Shown here: positions 34,929-44,078 of the stretch, piece by piece
How positions within the stretch are numbered: position 1 is the stretch's first letter
Layout: the number at the start of each line of letters is the position of its first letter
DNA from: a bacterium D16-50
Lineage (GTDB): Bacteria > Bacillota > Clostridia > Lachnospirales > Lachnospiraceae
Direction: 5' to 3'
Length of the DNA stretch: 64,000 bases
Assembly (NCBI GenBank): GCA_003612485.1
Contig: RAZA01000014.1
Location: 1-64,000, forward strand
The notes under the pieces: model-generated
Database searches by the model: none
Told to the model about the DNA's origin: nothing
What the model saw: the letters and a program-made list of their open reading frames with translations, nothing else
Translations under genes and position numbers: made by a program

Positions 34929-36143
34929 ATGGAGAGAAAAGACGAGACCAAAAATAAGAAAGGGTACAAGGGTATGGGAGTTGCATTTGAAGGTTATCCG
35001 GAGATAAGCGGGGAAGAGATCAGGGCGGCGCTGGATTTTGGATGCAGACAGATTCTGCATGTGCTGCCGGGATTCACGGACAAATTTCAGCATGCTTTTT
35101 CCACGAAGGGGTTCTACCCTCCGGTGGAGAACCGTGACTGGACCTGCGGCTTCTGGACAGGGGAGATCTGGCTGGCGTATGAGCACTGCGGGGACGAGAG
35201 GCTGCGGCATGCAGGGGAAGTTCAGGTACATGACTTCCTGAACCGGATCGACAATAAGATTTCCGTGGATCATCACGACATGGGATTCCTCTATTCCCCC
35301 TCCTGCGTGGCAGCCTACAAGCTGATAGGTAGTCAGGAAGGACGGGAGGCGGCTCTGAAGGCGGCAGATCAGCTTGTGAGCAGATTTCAGCCAATAGGGG
35401 AGTTCATTCAGGCTTGGGGGCCTATGAACGCGCCGGAGAACTATCGGCTCATCATCGACTGCCTGCTGAATTTGCCCCTGCTTTACTGGGCCAGTCAGGA
35501 GACGGGGGAGGGCAGATACCGGGAGATCGCAGAAAAGCATATTCACACCGCGGTGGCCAATGTGGTAAGGGAGGATTATTCCACATGGCATACTTTCTTC
35601 TTTGATAAAAAGACGGGGGCGCCTGACCACGGAGCCACTTGTCAGGGATATCGGGACGGATCCGCTTGGGCCAGAGGACAGGCCTGGGGTGTGTACGGTC
35701 TGGCTCTGGCCTATAAGTATACCGGGCGGAAGGAGTATGTGGACTTGTTCCGGAACGTGACAGAGTATTTTCTGACTCATCTGCCTCAGGATCTGGTGCC
35801 TTACTGGGATCTGGAGTTTTCCGAGGGATGCGACGAGCCCAGAGACTCCTCCTCCGCAAGCATTGCCGTCTGCGGAATGCTGGAGATGTGCAAATATCTG
35901 GAACCGGAGGAGGCTGCCCACTATAGGAAGGTGGCTGGCAGGATTATGAAGTCCGTCTATGACAACTATGCAGTGAAGGACTTTGAGACCTCCAACGGTC
36001 TTGTGCTTCACGCCACTTACTCCAAGCGTTCTCCCTACAATACCTGCAATCACGGCGGGGTGGACGAATGCAACATATGGGGCGACTATTTCTATATGGA
36101 GGCGCTGACCAGAATGAGCAGGGACTGGGAGCTGTACTGGTAA
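34929..36143 (+). CDS. Glycoside hydrolase family 88, unsaturated uronyl hydrolase
   Basis: A 404-residue (alpha/alpha)6-barrel enzyme that removes 4,5-unsaturated uronic acids from lyase products. Catalytic-type Asp residues are seen in VENRDWTCGFWTGEIWLAYE near 68 and in VDHHDMGFLYSPS near 118. GYRDGSAWARGQAWGVYGLA near 242 is another GH88 signature. No signal peptide is present, fitting intracellular breakdown of imported unsaturated disaccharides made by the neighbouring lyase. I chose ATG 34929; a TTG at 34905 is in frame but has no better binding site. Nothing is broken. Confidence 0.9.
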   Translation: MERKDETKNKKGYKGMGVAFEGYPEISGEEIRAALDFGCRQILHVLPGFTDKFQHAFSTKGFYPPVENRDWTCGFWTGEIWLAYEHCGDERLRHAGEVQVHDFLNRIDNKISVDHHDMGFLYSPSCVAAYKLIGSQEGREAALKAADQLVSRFQPIGEFIQAWGPMNAPENYRLIIDCLLNLPLLYWASQETGEGRYREIAEKHIHTAVANVVREDYSTWHTFFFDKKTGAPDHGATCQGYRDGSAWARGQAWGVYGLALAYKYTGRKEYVDLFRNVTEYFLTHLPQDLVPYWDLEFSEGCDEPRDSSSASIAVCGMLEMCKYLEPEEAAHYRKVAGRIMKSVYDNYAVKDFETSNGLVLHATYSKRSPYNTCNHGGVDECNIWGDYFYMEALTRMSRDWELYW

Positions 36144-36255
36144 TTTTGGATGAACCTGAAAGAAGGGCTCTGGGTGGATCTGTGATCCGTGCAGGGTCCT
36201 TTTTTGCGGCGGGAGAAACAGGGATACATTCCTGTGGATATCTGCTGAAAATCAA

Positions 36256-36284
36256 GTGACAAAAAGTGTCGGATGTAGTATATT
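36256..36284 (+). promoter_or_regulatory. Promoter upstream of the pRiA4b-like gene
   Basis: GTGACA (36256-36261), 17-nt spacer, TATATT (36279-36284), about 110 bp before the start codon at 36395. Confidence 0.5.
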
Positions 36285-36394
36285 ATTATATAGGAGACAA
36301 GAGCGATTGGCATATGGGGGCTGCGGCAGGCCTGCAGGACATAAGCGGGGAGGTTGGACAAACCTATATGGGGTCAAGGGGAAGGAGAAAATAC

Positions 36395-38074
36395 ATGATT
36401 TCTGACAAACTGTACGAACTGGCATTTGCGTACAAGAGGACCAGACTTTGGGAGTCCATATGGGACACGGAGATTTTTGCTGTGAAGTTGTCTGATGGCA
36501 GGATCGGTTATATCACGGTCACGGGAGCGGCGAGCAGGCATTATTCGTTGGGAGTATACATAGGGAGCAAGGGGCTGGACAGCCTTCGGATCATGGCCAG
36601 AGCGGATCAGACAGCCGCTTCGCCCCTTGAATTTCAGGAACAGGTGCTGCAGCAGGAATGTCTGCAGTGTTCCTTTGAGAGCAAGGAGGAGCTGTCCGAG
36701 GAGGAGCAAAAGGGCGTGAGGAGGTATGCCAAGGCCAACAATATAAGACTGGCGGGAAAGGGCGCGTATCCCCAGTTCACCAAATATCAAAAGAATCTCT
36801 GCCCATGGTTTCTCAAGGATCAGGAGGATCAGGACATTCTGTGTCAAGCACTGGGGGCGGCTGTTGCTCTGGCGGGAATGCTGGAGGGAAAGGAAGCCTC
36901 CAAGCTGGGGCTTGGGGAGATTGAGGACGAGGGGATGAAGATACCCATGCTGGAATTCCGGGAGGGCACATATGTGCTGACGGACACCGTGCTTCCCGAA
37001 GAAGAGCCCAGAAAGCTTCCTGCTCCTCTGGCAGGCAATGAGATAGGTGTTGCAAAGCTCAAGAAGCGGAAGAAATCGGGAGTGTGGGAGTGTGAGATCA
37101 TCCGCTTTCCCCAGCCGGTCCGCAACGAGCCCGAGGAGGTGCCGTTTTTTCCGGTATTTTTGCTGGCAGTGAATTCGGCCACGGGATATCTTTTGCCCCT
37201 GCCTTCCCTGAAGGGCTATGAGGACAATCCGGAGGCTCTGGTGGACAGCTTCATAGAGGGGCTGCTGAGACAGAAGAACTGCCCTAAGGAGATTCTGGTC
37301 CGGGATCAGCGAACTTATGCGTTCGCAGAGGATCTGTGCCAAAAGGTGGGGATCGTCCTCCGGATGGAGGAAGAGCTGGAGGCTCTGGATGACATAGAGG
37401 AGGCTCTTCTGGACCGGTTCAGCAAGGAGGGCGAGGAGGAGCTGGAGGACTTTATGGATATGCTGGATTCCATGCTGGACATGGACCAGCAGCAGCTGAA
37501 AAGTCTTCCCCAGGACGGGCTGGACCAGCTGAAAGAGCTGATGGAGCAGGGGATGCTTCCGGAAGAGATCGAAGAGCGGCTGGAGCTGATCTTCGATAAG
37601 ATGAAGGGAGAGGATGCTTCGGCAAAAAGGTCTGCCCCCGGCAGCATCAGGCAGATCAAGACGAATGTTTCCTATGTGATCAGTGTGTCTTCGGGCACCG
37701 GATGCTACCGCCATATACAGATATCCGGAGACAGCACCTTGTTTGGGCTGCATGGAGCCATTCTGGATGCATTCGGATTCATGGATGATCATGCCCATGC
37801 TTTTTTTATGGACAACCGTTCCTGGAGCAATGGTGACAGTTACTATGCGGAGGATGTAGAAAGGGATCTGCGGCTGACGGTGGACTATACTCTCAGTCAG
37901 GTGAATCTGTATAAGGGAAAGCAGTTCAAATATATTTTCGATTTTGGGGACGAGTGGATATTTCAGTGTAAGGTGCTGAAGGTGACGGATGAGAACACGC
38001 CGGAGCCGCTGGTGGTCAGAAGCAAGGGGGAGGCCCCGGAGCAGTATGGCCGGTGGGAAGATGAGGATGAATAA
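36395..38074 (+). CDS. Large protein with C-terminal pRiA4b ORF-3-like domain
   Basis: A 559-residue cytoplasmic protein. The N-terminal 330 residues resemble the DUF7309/DUF6930-type regions that accompany this family: a strand pair around DGRIGYITVTG, then EVPFFPVFLLAVNSATGYLLPLP near 250. A very acidic helical linker (residues 320-415, Glu/Asp/Leu-rich) follows. The C-terminal 135 residues match the plasmid pRiA4b ORF-3 fold, with LFGLHGAILDAFGFMDDHAHAF approximated near 455 and FKYIFDFGDEWIFQCKV near 515. The function of that fold is unknown; it is found on plasmids and transposons. GGAG lies 8 nt before ATG 36395. It is followed by an FGGY kinase after 44 bp. Confidence 0.75.
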   Translation: MISDKLYELAFAYKRTRLWESIWDTEIFAVKLSDGRIGYITVTGAASRHYSLGVYIGSKGLDSLRIMARADQTAASPLEFQEQVLQQECLQCSFESKEELSEEEQKGVRRYAKANNIRLAGKGAYPQFTKYQKNLCPWFLKDQEDQDILCQALGAAVALAGMLEGKEASKLGLGEIEDEGMKIPMLEFREGTYVLTDTVLPEEEPRKLPAPLAGNEIGVAKLKKRKKSGVWECEIIRFPQPVRNEPEEVPFFPVFLLAVNSATGYLLPLPSLKGYEDNPEALVDSFIEGLLRQKNCPKEILVRDQRTYAFAEDLCQKVGIVLRMEEELEALDDIEEALLDRFSKEGEEELEDFMDMLDSMLDMDQQQLKSLPQDGLDQLKELMEQGMLPEEIEERLELIFDKMKGEDASAKRSAPGSIRQIKTNVSYVISVSSGTGCYRHIQISGDSTLFGLHGAILDAFGFMDDHAHAFFMDNRSWSNGDSYYAEDVERDLRLTVDYTLSQVNLYKGKQFKYIFDFGDEWIFQCKVLKVTDENTPEPLVVRSKGEAPEQYGRWEDEDE

Positions 38075-38118
38075 TATCCAATTTTAAATAATTATAAGAT
38101 TGAAAAATAGGAGGCGGC

Positions 38119-39717
38119 ATGAACGAGGAAATCAAAAAAGCAATTGTAGAAGGAAGAACTGTTTTCGGGCTGGAGTTCGGCTCAACCCGCATCAAGGCGG
38201 TACTGGTGGATCCGAGCCATCAGCCGGTGGCGCAGGGCTGCTGGGACTGGGAGAACCGTCTGGAGAACGATATCTGGACATATGCTCAGGAGGATATCTG
38301 GGAAGGGCTGAGAGGCTGCTACAAGAATCTGGCGGAGGATGTGGAGGAGAAATACGGCGTGGAGCTGAGGAGCTTTGCGGCCATAGGCTTCTCCGGCATG
38401 ATGCACGGCTACATGGCCTTTGACAAGGCGGGAGAACTGCTGGTGCCTTTCCGGACATGGCGCAACACCATGACCGAGGAGGCCTGCGGGAAGCTTACGG
38501 AGCTGTTCGGCTTCAACATTCCCCAGAGGTGGAGCATCGCCCACCTATATCAGGCGATTCTTGGCGGGGAGGAGCATGTAAAGGATATCGACTATTTAAC
38601 TACGCTTGCGGGATATATCCACTGGAAGCTGTCCGGCGAGAGGGTGCTGGGGGTAGGGGAGGCATCGGGGATGTTCCCCATTGATTCCGACGTCTGTGAC
38701 TTTGACGGGAGAATGGTGGAGCAGTTTGACGGTCTGGTGGCCCGGACAGGCTGCGGCTGGAAGCTGAAGGACATTCTGCCCAGAGTCTTGGGGGCAGGAG
38801 AGAGGGCAGGCGTCTTGACCCCGGAGGGGGCAAGGCTTCTGGATCCCACCGGAAGGCTGCAGCCCGGCGTGCCCATGTGTCCTCCGGAGGGCGACGCAGG
38901 CACGGGCATGACGGCCACCAACAGCGTGAGGGTGCGCACGGGAAACATTTCCGCCGGGACTTCCATCTTCTCCATGGTGGTCACGGAGAAGGCGCTCTCC
39001 AAGGTTCATGAGGAGATCGACATGGTCACTACTCCGGACGGAAAGCCGGTGGCCATGGTTCACTGCAACAACTGTACCTCCGACCTGAACGCATGGGTGA
39101 ATCTCTTCGAGGAGTACGGCGGAAAGTTCGGGCTGAAGCCGGATAGGAACGAGCTGTTTGGTACGCTGTACAGGGAGGCGCTGTCCGGTGATGCCGACTG
39201 CGGCGGGCTGATGGCGTACAACTACTTTTCGGGAGAGCCCGTTACCGGCCTGAATGAGGGCAGGCCGCTGTTTGTCCGCACTCCGGATGCCAGATTCACG
39301 CTGGCAAACTTCATGCGCAGCCACTTATACAGCTCCATGGCTGCCCTGAAGATAGGAAATGATATTCTGATGAAGGAGGAGCAGGTGAAGGTGGATTCTC
39401 TGACGGGGCACGGCGGCCTGTTCAAGACTCCCGTAGTAGGGCAGCAGCTGATGGCGGCGGCCATGAACGCTCCCGTGACGGTGATGGACACCGCCAGCGA
39501 GGGAGGCGCATGGGGCATGGCGGTGCTGGCATGTTATATGTGGGAGAAGGAGAACGGGGAGACGCTTCCCGACTATCTGAGCAAAAAGATATTTGCCGGA
39601 CAGACGGGAACCACCATAGAGCCGAAGGCGGAGGATGTGGCAGGCTTCGATAAGTTCATCGAGAAGTATAAGAATACGCTGCCCGCGGAAAAGGCTGCGG
39701 TGGCGGGACTGGTGTAA
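38119..39717 (+). CDS. FGGY-family carbohydrate kinase, probable L-ribulokinase-like
   Basis: A 532-residue sugar kinase. The phosphate loop is [15 protein letters not shown] at residues 17-31. [15 protein letters not shown] near 93, [13 protein letters not shown] near 257 and [15 protein letters not shown] near 456 fit FGGY kinases. Because the next gene is araD, the substrate is most likely L-ribulose, although this subfamily is not the classical AraB and xylulose is possible. GGAGG lies 3-4 nt before the ATG. The gap to araD carries 48-bp repeats. No isomerase (araA) is in the window. Confidence 0.85.
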   Translation: MNEEIKKAIVEGRTVFGLEFGSTRIKAVLVDPSHQPVAQGCWDWENRLENDIWTYAQEDIWEGLRGCYKNLAEDVEEKYGVELRSFAAIGFSGMMHGYMAFDKAGELLVPFRTWRNTMTEEACGKLTELFGFNIPQRWSIAHLYQAILGGEEHVKDIDYLTTLAGYIHWKLSGERVLGVGEASGMFPIDSDVCDFDGRMVEQFDGLVARTGCGWKLKDILPRVLGAGERAGVLTPEGARLLDPTGRLQPGVPMCPPEGDAGTGMTATNSVRVRTGNISAGTSIFSMVVTEKALSKVHEEIDMVTTPDGKPVAMVHCNNCTSDLNAWVNLFEEYGGKFGLKPDRNELFGTLYREALSGDADCGGLMAYNYFSGEPVTGLNEGRPLFVRTPDARFTLANFMRSHLYSSMAALKIGNDILMKEEQVKVDSLTGHGGLFKTPVVGQQLMAAAMNAPVTVMDTASEGGAWGMAVLACYMWEKENGETLPDYLSKKIFAGQTGTTIEPKAEDVAGFDKFIEKYKNTLPAEKAAVAGLV

Positions 39718-39741
39718 GAAGACTGTGTATGTATAGAAATT

Positions 39742-39900
39742 CGGACGCGAAGAGTTCCGGATACAATGAAAATCAGCCACAGAGAAAGCCGGACGCAGAG
39801 AGTTCCGGATACAATGAAAGTCGGCCGCAGAGAAAGCAGACACAGAGAAGTTCGGACGCGAAGAAATTCAGGCACAAAGAAATTTGAACGCAAAGAATTT
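39742..39900. repeat. 48-bp direct repeats between kinase and araD
   Basis: CGGACGC(G)AGAGTTCCGGATACAATGAAA begins at 39742 and again at 39790 with near identity. Degenerate pieces (TTCGGACGCGAAGAAATTCAGG) continue to about 39900. The region is purine-rich, holds no gene, and separates two genes that should be coexpressed. Confidence 0.8.
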
Positions 39901-39958
39901 CAGGCACGATGGATTTTGGCTAAAATTAAGATCATAGAAGAGAAAGAAGGAAAAAGCA

Positions 39959-40660
39959 ATGTTGGAAGAGTTGAAAAAAGCGGTATGTGAGGCCAATAAG
40001 GAACTGCCCAAATATGGTCTGGTGACCTTTACCTGGGGAAATGTCAGCGCCATCGATAGGGAGAAGGGGCTCTTTGTGATCAAGCCCAGCGGTGTGGAAT
40101 ATGATGCGCTGACACCGGAGGATATGGTAGTGGTGGATTTAGACGGCAAGAAGGTAGAGGGGCGCTATAACCCCTCCTCGGACACTGCCACCCATGCAGA
40201 GCTTTACAAGGCGTTTCTGGAGATCGGGGGCATTGTGCATACCCATTCCTCCTATGCTACCAGCTGGGCGCAGGCGGGAAGACCCATTCCCTGCTACGGC
40301 ACCACCCATGCGGACTATATTTATGGGGAGGTTCCCTGCTTCAGATGCCTGAACGCGGAGGAGATTGCGGAGGCCTATGAGGAGAATACGGGACATTTGA
40401 TCGTGGAGGAGTTCCTCAGGCTGTGCAAGGATCCCTTGTCCGTGCCGGCTGTGCTCTGCAAGAACCATGGCCCCTTCACATGGGGAAAGGACGCCAAGGA
40501 GGCTGTACACAACGCGGTGGTTCTGGAGGAGGTTGCTAAGATGGCCTATAGGACGGAGCTGATCAATCATCATGTCCAGCCGGCGCCTCAGGAGCTGCAG
40601 GACAAACATTATTATAGAAAGCACGGCGCAAACGCCTATTACGGGCAGCAGGAATCGTAA
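39959..40660 (+). CDS. araD: L-ribulose-5-phosphate 4-epimerase
   Basis: A 233-residue class II aldolase family enzyme that interconverts L-ribulose-5-phosphate and D-xylulose-5-phosphate. It shows [21 protein letters not shown] at 23-43, the zinc-binding [21 protein letters not shown] pattern around 95-115, [12 protein letters not shown] and [18 protein letters not shown] near 170. The metal-binding His residues are all present. AAGAAGGAAAAAGCA precedes the ATG, a usable purine-rich binding site. With rpe at 42.4 kb it connects arabinose to the pentose phosphate pathway. Confidence 0.95.
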   Translation: MLEELKKAVCEANKELPKYGLVTFTWGNVSAIDREKGLFVIKPSGVEYDALTPEDMVVVDLDGKKVEGRYNPSSDTATHAELYKAFLEIGGIVHTHSSYATSWAQAGRPIPCYGTTHADYIYGEVPCFRCLNAEEIAEAYEENTGHLIVEEFLRLCKDPLSVPAVLCKNHGPFTWGKDAKEAVHNAVVLEEVAKMAYRTELINHHVQPAPQELQDKHYYRKHGANAYYGQQES

Positions 40661-40910
40661 ACGGGGCCGGGAGGCAGGCGGGGCGAAACGGTACGATCCG
40701 GGCAGGATTCCTTGTGTCTGAGGATTATCGAAGGGACATATAGGAAAAAATTAATGGAATTTTAAACAATTATGATACATTTCTGCTTTATAGTATAGGT
40801 ACGTTAAGTTCAAGAGGGGTATGCCGGAGAATCGGCCCTAAGGCAGAGGCGGGCATTCTCCGGAAGGCTCCGGAAGCGGGAATCTGGAAAAGTACTATGG
40901 GGTGAATGAA

Positions 40911-42110
40911 ATGCAGAGTAGAAATGTACGCAGAAATCAAGATTTGGATGTATTATATGAGAATGGAAGCGCATGTGCCGTGAGGCGGAATCCGTATCTG
41001 GTGGAGTTCGAGGCCCAGCGCGGTCAGGGGCGCGGCCGAAGTAGATCCGGCCAGACGTTTGACAGCCGGCAGGCATCCCGCCGAGGAGGATACAAAGCAG
41101 GGCGCGGTGCCGAATATGATGCCGGTCCAAGGGGCGGGCAGCGGCATAGGGCGGAAAAAACGGACATGATTTGGCGGGAATCCGGTAGGCGCAGAGAGGA
41201 AGAAACTGACTTCAGGCAGCGGAGCCCGAAGCGGCGGGGAGATGACGCCTATGCGGGCCGGAGACAGTATGGACAGGATATGCGTGCCGCGGTACCGAGG
41301 AGCGCAAGAGGGCCGTACATAGAGGATCAGACCGCTGCCGAACCGAGAAAGAGGGCCGATGGCCGCAGGATTCAGGCTCCCCTTCGCCAGTCTGCCGGCC
41401 CCGGAGCCATGACCCGGCGCAGAAGACGGGTCATGATGCAGCGGGCTTTGGTGGGGGTATGGGTATTCTGTGTTTTGGTGCTGGTGGCAACGCTTCTGCT
41501 TGAGAAAGGCAGAGCGTCCGCAGGCGGGGATACCGGAGGGCTGCCCAAGGAAAATACAGAGACGGGACAGCCTCAGTATTCCGGCTACATGGTTCAGGGT
41601 CTTCCTGCTGAGGAATTCGCCAAGCATCCCGAATGGACGGAAGATTTTCTGACGGTAAACGAATACTCCAGACCCGGAGACCCGCTGGAAAGCGTCAAAA
41701 ATATTTTCGTGCATTATACTGCGAATCCGGGAACCAGCGCTGCCCAGAACAGAAGCTATTTCGAGGGGCTGAAGGATTCCCATGAAACCAGCGCCAGCTC
41801 CCACTTCATCATCGGCTATGAGGGCGAGATCATCCAGTGTGTACCCTTGGACGAGATCGCATACGCGGTACAGTCCCGGAACGGGGATTCCGTTTCCATC
41901 GAGTGCTGCTATCTGGAGGCGGACGGGTCTTTCACGCAGGAGACCTACGATTCGCTGCTCTTACTTCTGGCGTGGCTGACAGACGTCTATGATCTGGACA
42001 CGGAGGATATCCTGCGCCATTACGACTGCGGAGGCAAAAAATGTCCGCTGTATTATACTGACAATCCCGATAAATGGGAAGATTTGAAAAAGGACGTGGA
42101 CAAGCTGTGA
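40911..42110 (+). CDS. Membrane-anchored N-acetylmuramoyl-L-alanine amidase (Amidase_2)
   Basis: A 399-residue protein with an unusual, very basic (Arg/Gly-rich) cytoplasmic N-terminus of about 165 residues. One membrane helix (VGVWVFCVLVLVATLLL) follows near 175-195, then a Ser/Gly/Thr linker and an Amidase_2 domain (about 245-399). Zinc-ligand residues fit His in IFVHYTANPG near 262 and His/Cys in LRHYDCGGKKCPLYY near 365-379. SSHFIIGYEGEIIQ is a family signature. It should cut peptidoglycan outside the membrane. I chose ATG 40911; GTG 40902 is the alternative start. Region 40661-40910 is AT-rich with a TATAGT near 40791 but no sure promoter. Confidence 0.85.
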   Translation: MQSRNVRRNQDLDVLYENGSACAVRRNPYLVEFEAQRGQGRGRSRSGQTFDSRQASRRGGYKAGRGAEYDAGPRGGQRHRAEKTDMIWRESGRRREEETDFRQRSPKRRGDDAYAGRRQYGQDMRAAVPRSARGPYIEDQTAAEPRKRADGRRIQAPLRQSAGPGAMTRRRRRVMMQRALVGVWVFCVLVLVATLLLEKGRASAGGDTGGLPKENTETGQPQYSGYMVQGLPAEEFAKHPEWTEDFLTVNEYSRPGDPLESVKNIFVHYTANPGTSAAQNRSYFEGLKDSHETSASSHFIIGYEGEIIQCVPLDEIAYAVQSRNGDSVSIECCYLEADGSFTQETYDSLLLLLAWLTDVYDLDTEDILRHYDCGGKKCPLYYTDNPDKWEDLKKDVDKL

Positions 42111-42135
42111 TATCTCTGTTAAAATAGGGTGTGAG

Positions 42136-42177
42136 CGAAAACTGTGAAACGGTCTGGGGCTGTTTCGCAGTTTTTCG
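42136..42177 (+). terminator. Terminator after amidase gene
   Basis: AAAACTGTGAAAC (42138-42150) pairs with GTTTCGCAGTTTT (42162-42174) with one G-U pair and runs into T's. The rest of 42178-42397 holds no gene that I can support. Confidence 0.8.
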
Positions 42178-42397
42178 GTGGAAGCAATACTGCTTTCATG
42201 GTGCGGACTGTGGACTGGCGGACATTCTCGGGCCATGAACCACCAATGAGGCACCCATTTTGGCGGGCCAGAGCGCTGTTGGACATATGCATAATAGATG
42301 CGGTACAAAATAGAACAAAATGCGCGGGGGAGAGTGTGCGCAATGGAGCGAATTGTCCAACAGAGCATAAAAGGCCGGCGGATACAGAGGAGCGGGG

Positions 42398-43060
42398 ATG
42401 AACAATATTTTGTCACCTTCTATTTTAGCGGCGGACTTCTGCAGACTTGGAGAACAGATCAAAGAGGTGGAACGGGCAGGGGCCCGGTATCTCCATATTG
42501 ATGTGATGGACGGGATCTTTGTGCCGGACATTTCCTTCGGCATGCCGGTGATCGAATCCATCCGGAACTGTTCGGATATTTTCTTTGACGTACATCTGAT
42601 GATAGAAAAGCCGGAGCGCTACATAAAGGCTTTTGTGGACTGCGGTTCTGATATGATTAATTTTCATGTGGAAGCCACAAAGGACGTGGCGGGCACCATA
42701 GGAAAGATCAAATTTTACGGAAAGAAGGCGGGAATTACCATCAAGCCTGAGACTCCCGTGGAGGCCGTTGAACCTTACCTGAAGCAGGTGGATATGGTGC
42801 TGGTGATGACGGTGGAGCCGGGATTCGGAGGGCAGCCGCTGATGCCGGAATGTCTGGAGAAGGTCAGGAGGCTGCGGGCCATGATAGACGAAAGGGGCCT
42901 GCGCACGGACATCGAGGTGGACGGAGGCATGCGGATGGAGAACGTGGATCTGGCGCTGGAGGCAGGAGCCAACATCATTGTATCCGGGTCGGCGGTTTTC
43001 AGAAACAAAATTTCCGACAATGTGGCCAGGTTCATGGAGAAGCTGAACGGAAGCCGGTGA
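42398..43060 (+). CDS. rpe: Ribulose-phosphate 3-epimerase
   Basis: A 220-residue TIM-barrel enzyme of the pentose phosphate pathway. SPSILAADFCRLGEQI at the N-terminus, LHIDVMDGIFVPDISFG near 32, FDVHLMIEKPERYI near 62, MTVEPGFGGQ near 138 and DGGM near 176 supply the metal- and phosphate-binding residues. The start follows GAGGAGCGGGG. The gene lies between the amidase and an unknown gene; rpe commonly sits in housekeeping clusters, while here it may also serve the araD pathway. Confidence 0.95.
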   Translation: MNNILSPSILAADFCRLGEQIKEVERAGARYLHIDVMDGIFVPDISFGMPVIESIRNCSDIFFDVHLMIEKPERYIKAFVDCGSDMINFHVEATKDVAGTIGKIKFYGKKAGITIKPETPVEAVEPYLKQVDMVLVMTVEPGFGGQPLMPECLEKVRRLRAMIDERGLRTDIEVDGGMRMENVDLALEAGANIIVSGSAVFRNKISDNVARFMEKLNGSR

Positions 43061-43276
43061 TGATGCCAAAGGGCTGCCGTGACCTGAAGCGGCGGTTCTG
43101 GAAGCGGCATGTGGCGGCATGTGCAGGCAGTGGGCCGGAGGCTGTATCCATGGGGATTCCGGCTGGAGACGGCATTGCCGCGCAGGTTGCGGCTTTGTAG
43201 GAAATGCGCTGGTTGAAGCAAAAAAGGCAGGGGCCGTAAGAGTGGGCGCTGCGGGGACGGGAGGTGAACCGTAAAG

Positions 43277-44047
43277 ATGCGGCTGGGCGGAATCGGAGGG
43301 GAGAGCGGGCACACATCGGATATGCATCGTGTGACGGAATGTATGCATGACCATGCCCATTTCAGGAAGGACGGCAGCATGGCGGGCGGAGCCGGCCCCA
43401 AAGGGGCGGAGCAGACCTCCCAGACAGCCGGCCTGCAGGAGGGGCAGCTTTCGCTTTCCGCATGGATGGAGAAAGTCCTTGGAAAAGGTAAAAGTTTGTT
43501 AAAAGGGCTGTGGGGCGGCAACGAGATAGCCACAGCGGGGGAGGCCGGGGACAAGTCCGGGGAGGCGCAGGTGCTGGCCCAGATCAGAGAGGACGGTCAG
43601 GCGGAGGGTATCGGCGCAGGCGCGGCGGGACAGAACGGGTATCTGCCGGAGTCGCCCCGGTCCAATGTGTCTCAGATTCCTCATGCGCCGCAGGTAGCAG
43701 CGGCGGCCACGGCGGTGGCGCCTCCTCAGGTTATGCAGGAAAACCCTTATTTTTCTGCAGTGGAGAATATCGGGGGAAGGCAGGAGACTCTCTGGCGGAA
43801 GATGAAGGTCAGGTTCAAGGATATCACGGGACAGCTGGCGGGACATTTGCCAAAAAAATTTTCCGGATTTCTCCAGACCAGAAATTCCTTTCAGGCCAGA
43901 CAACAGAAGCCCAAGCAGGATCTGCGCAAGCACAGCAAATACCGTGAGGACAAGGTGGAGATTGACTGTGTGCTGACGGATGACAGCTATCTGCTGGACT
44001 CTTATGACCGAAAGGGAGAGTACAGCAAGCTTTCCACGAAGAAGTAG
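43277..44047 (+). CDS. Hypothetical protein, low-complexity centre
   Basis: A 256-residue protein with no family I recognise. Residues 1-60 are Gly/His-rich. Residues 65-150 are Ala/Gly/Gln-rich and disordered in appearance. Residues 165-256 are basic and helical (LWRKMKVRFKDITGQLAGHLPKKF), ending in a Lys-rich tail. No signal peptide or membrane helix is visible. GGGAGG lies 13 nt before the ATG, so the start is not certain. It is 31 bp upstream of the frameshifted membrane-protein gene, suggesting they are coexpressed. The codon bias (G/C in third positions) supports it being real. Confidence 0.55.
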   Translation: MRLGGIGGESGHTSDMHRVTECMHDHAHFRKDGSMAGGAGPKGAEQTSQTAGLQEGQLSLSAWMEKVLGKGKSLLKGLWGGNEIATAGEAGDKSGEAQVLAQIREDGQAEGIGAGAAGQNGYLPESPRSNVSQIPHAPQVAAAATAVAPPQVMQENPYFSAVENIGGRQETLWRKMKVRFKDITGQLAGHLPKKFSGFLQTRNSFQARQQKPKQDLRKHSKYREDKVEIDCVLTDDSYLLDSYDRKGEYSKLSTKK

Positions 44048-44078
44048 GGAAAAACGAAAAAAGGCATAGGGCAGGTTA

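Noticed and set aside
34902..36053. A 383-codon frame antisense to the GH88 gene
   Set aside because: Shadow frame; the plus strand has the GH88 signatures and promoter.
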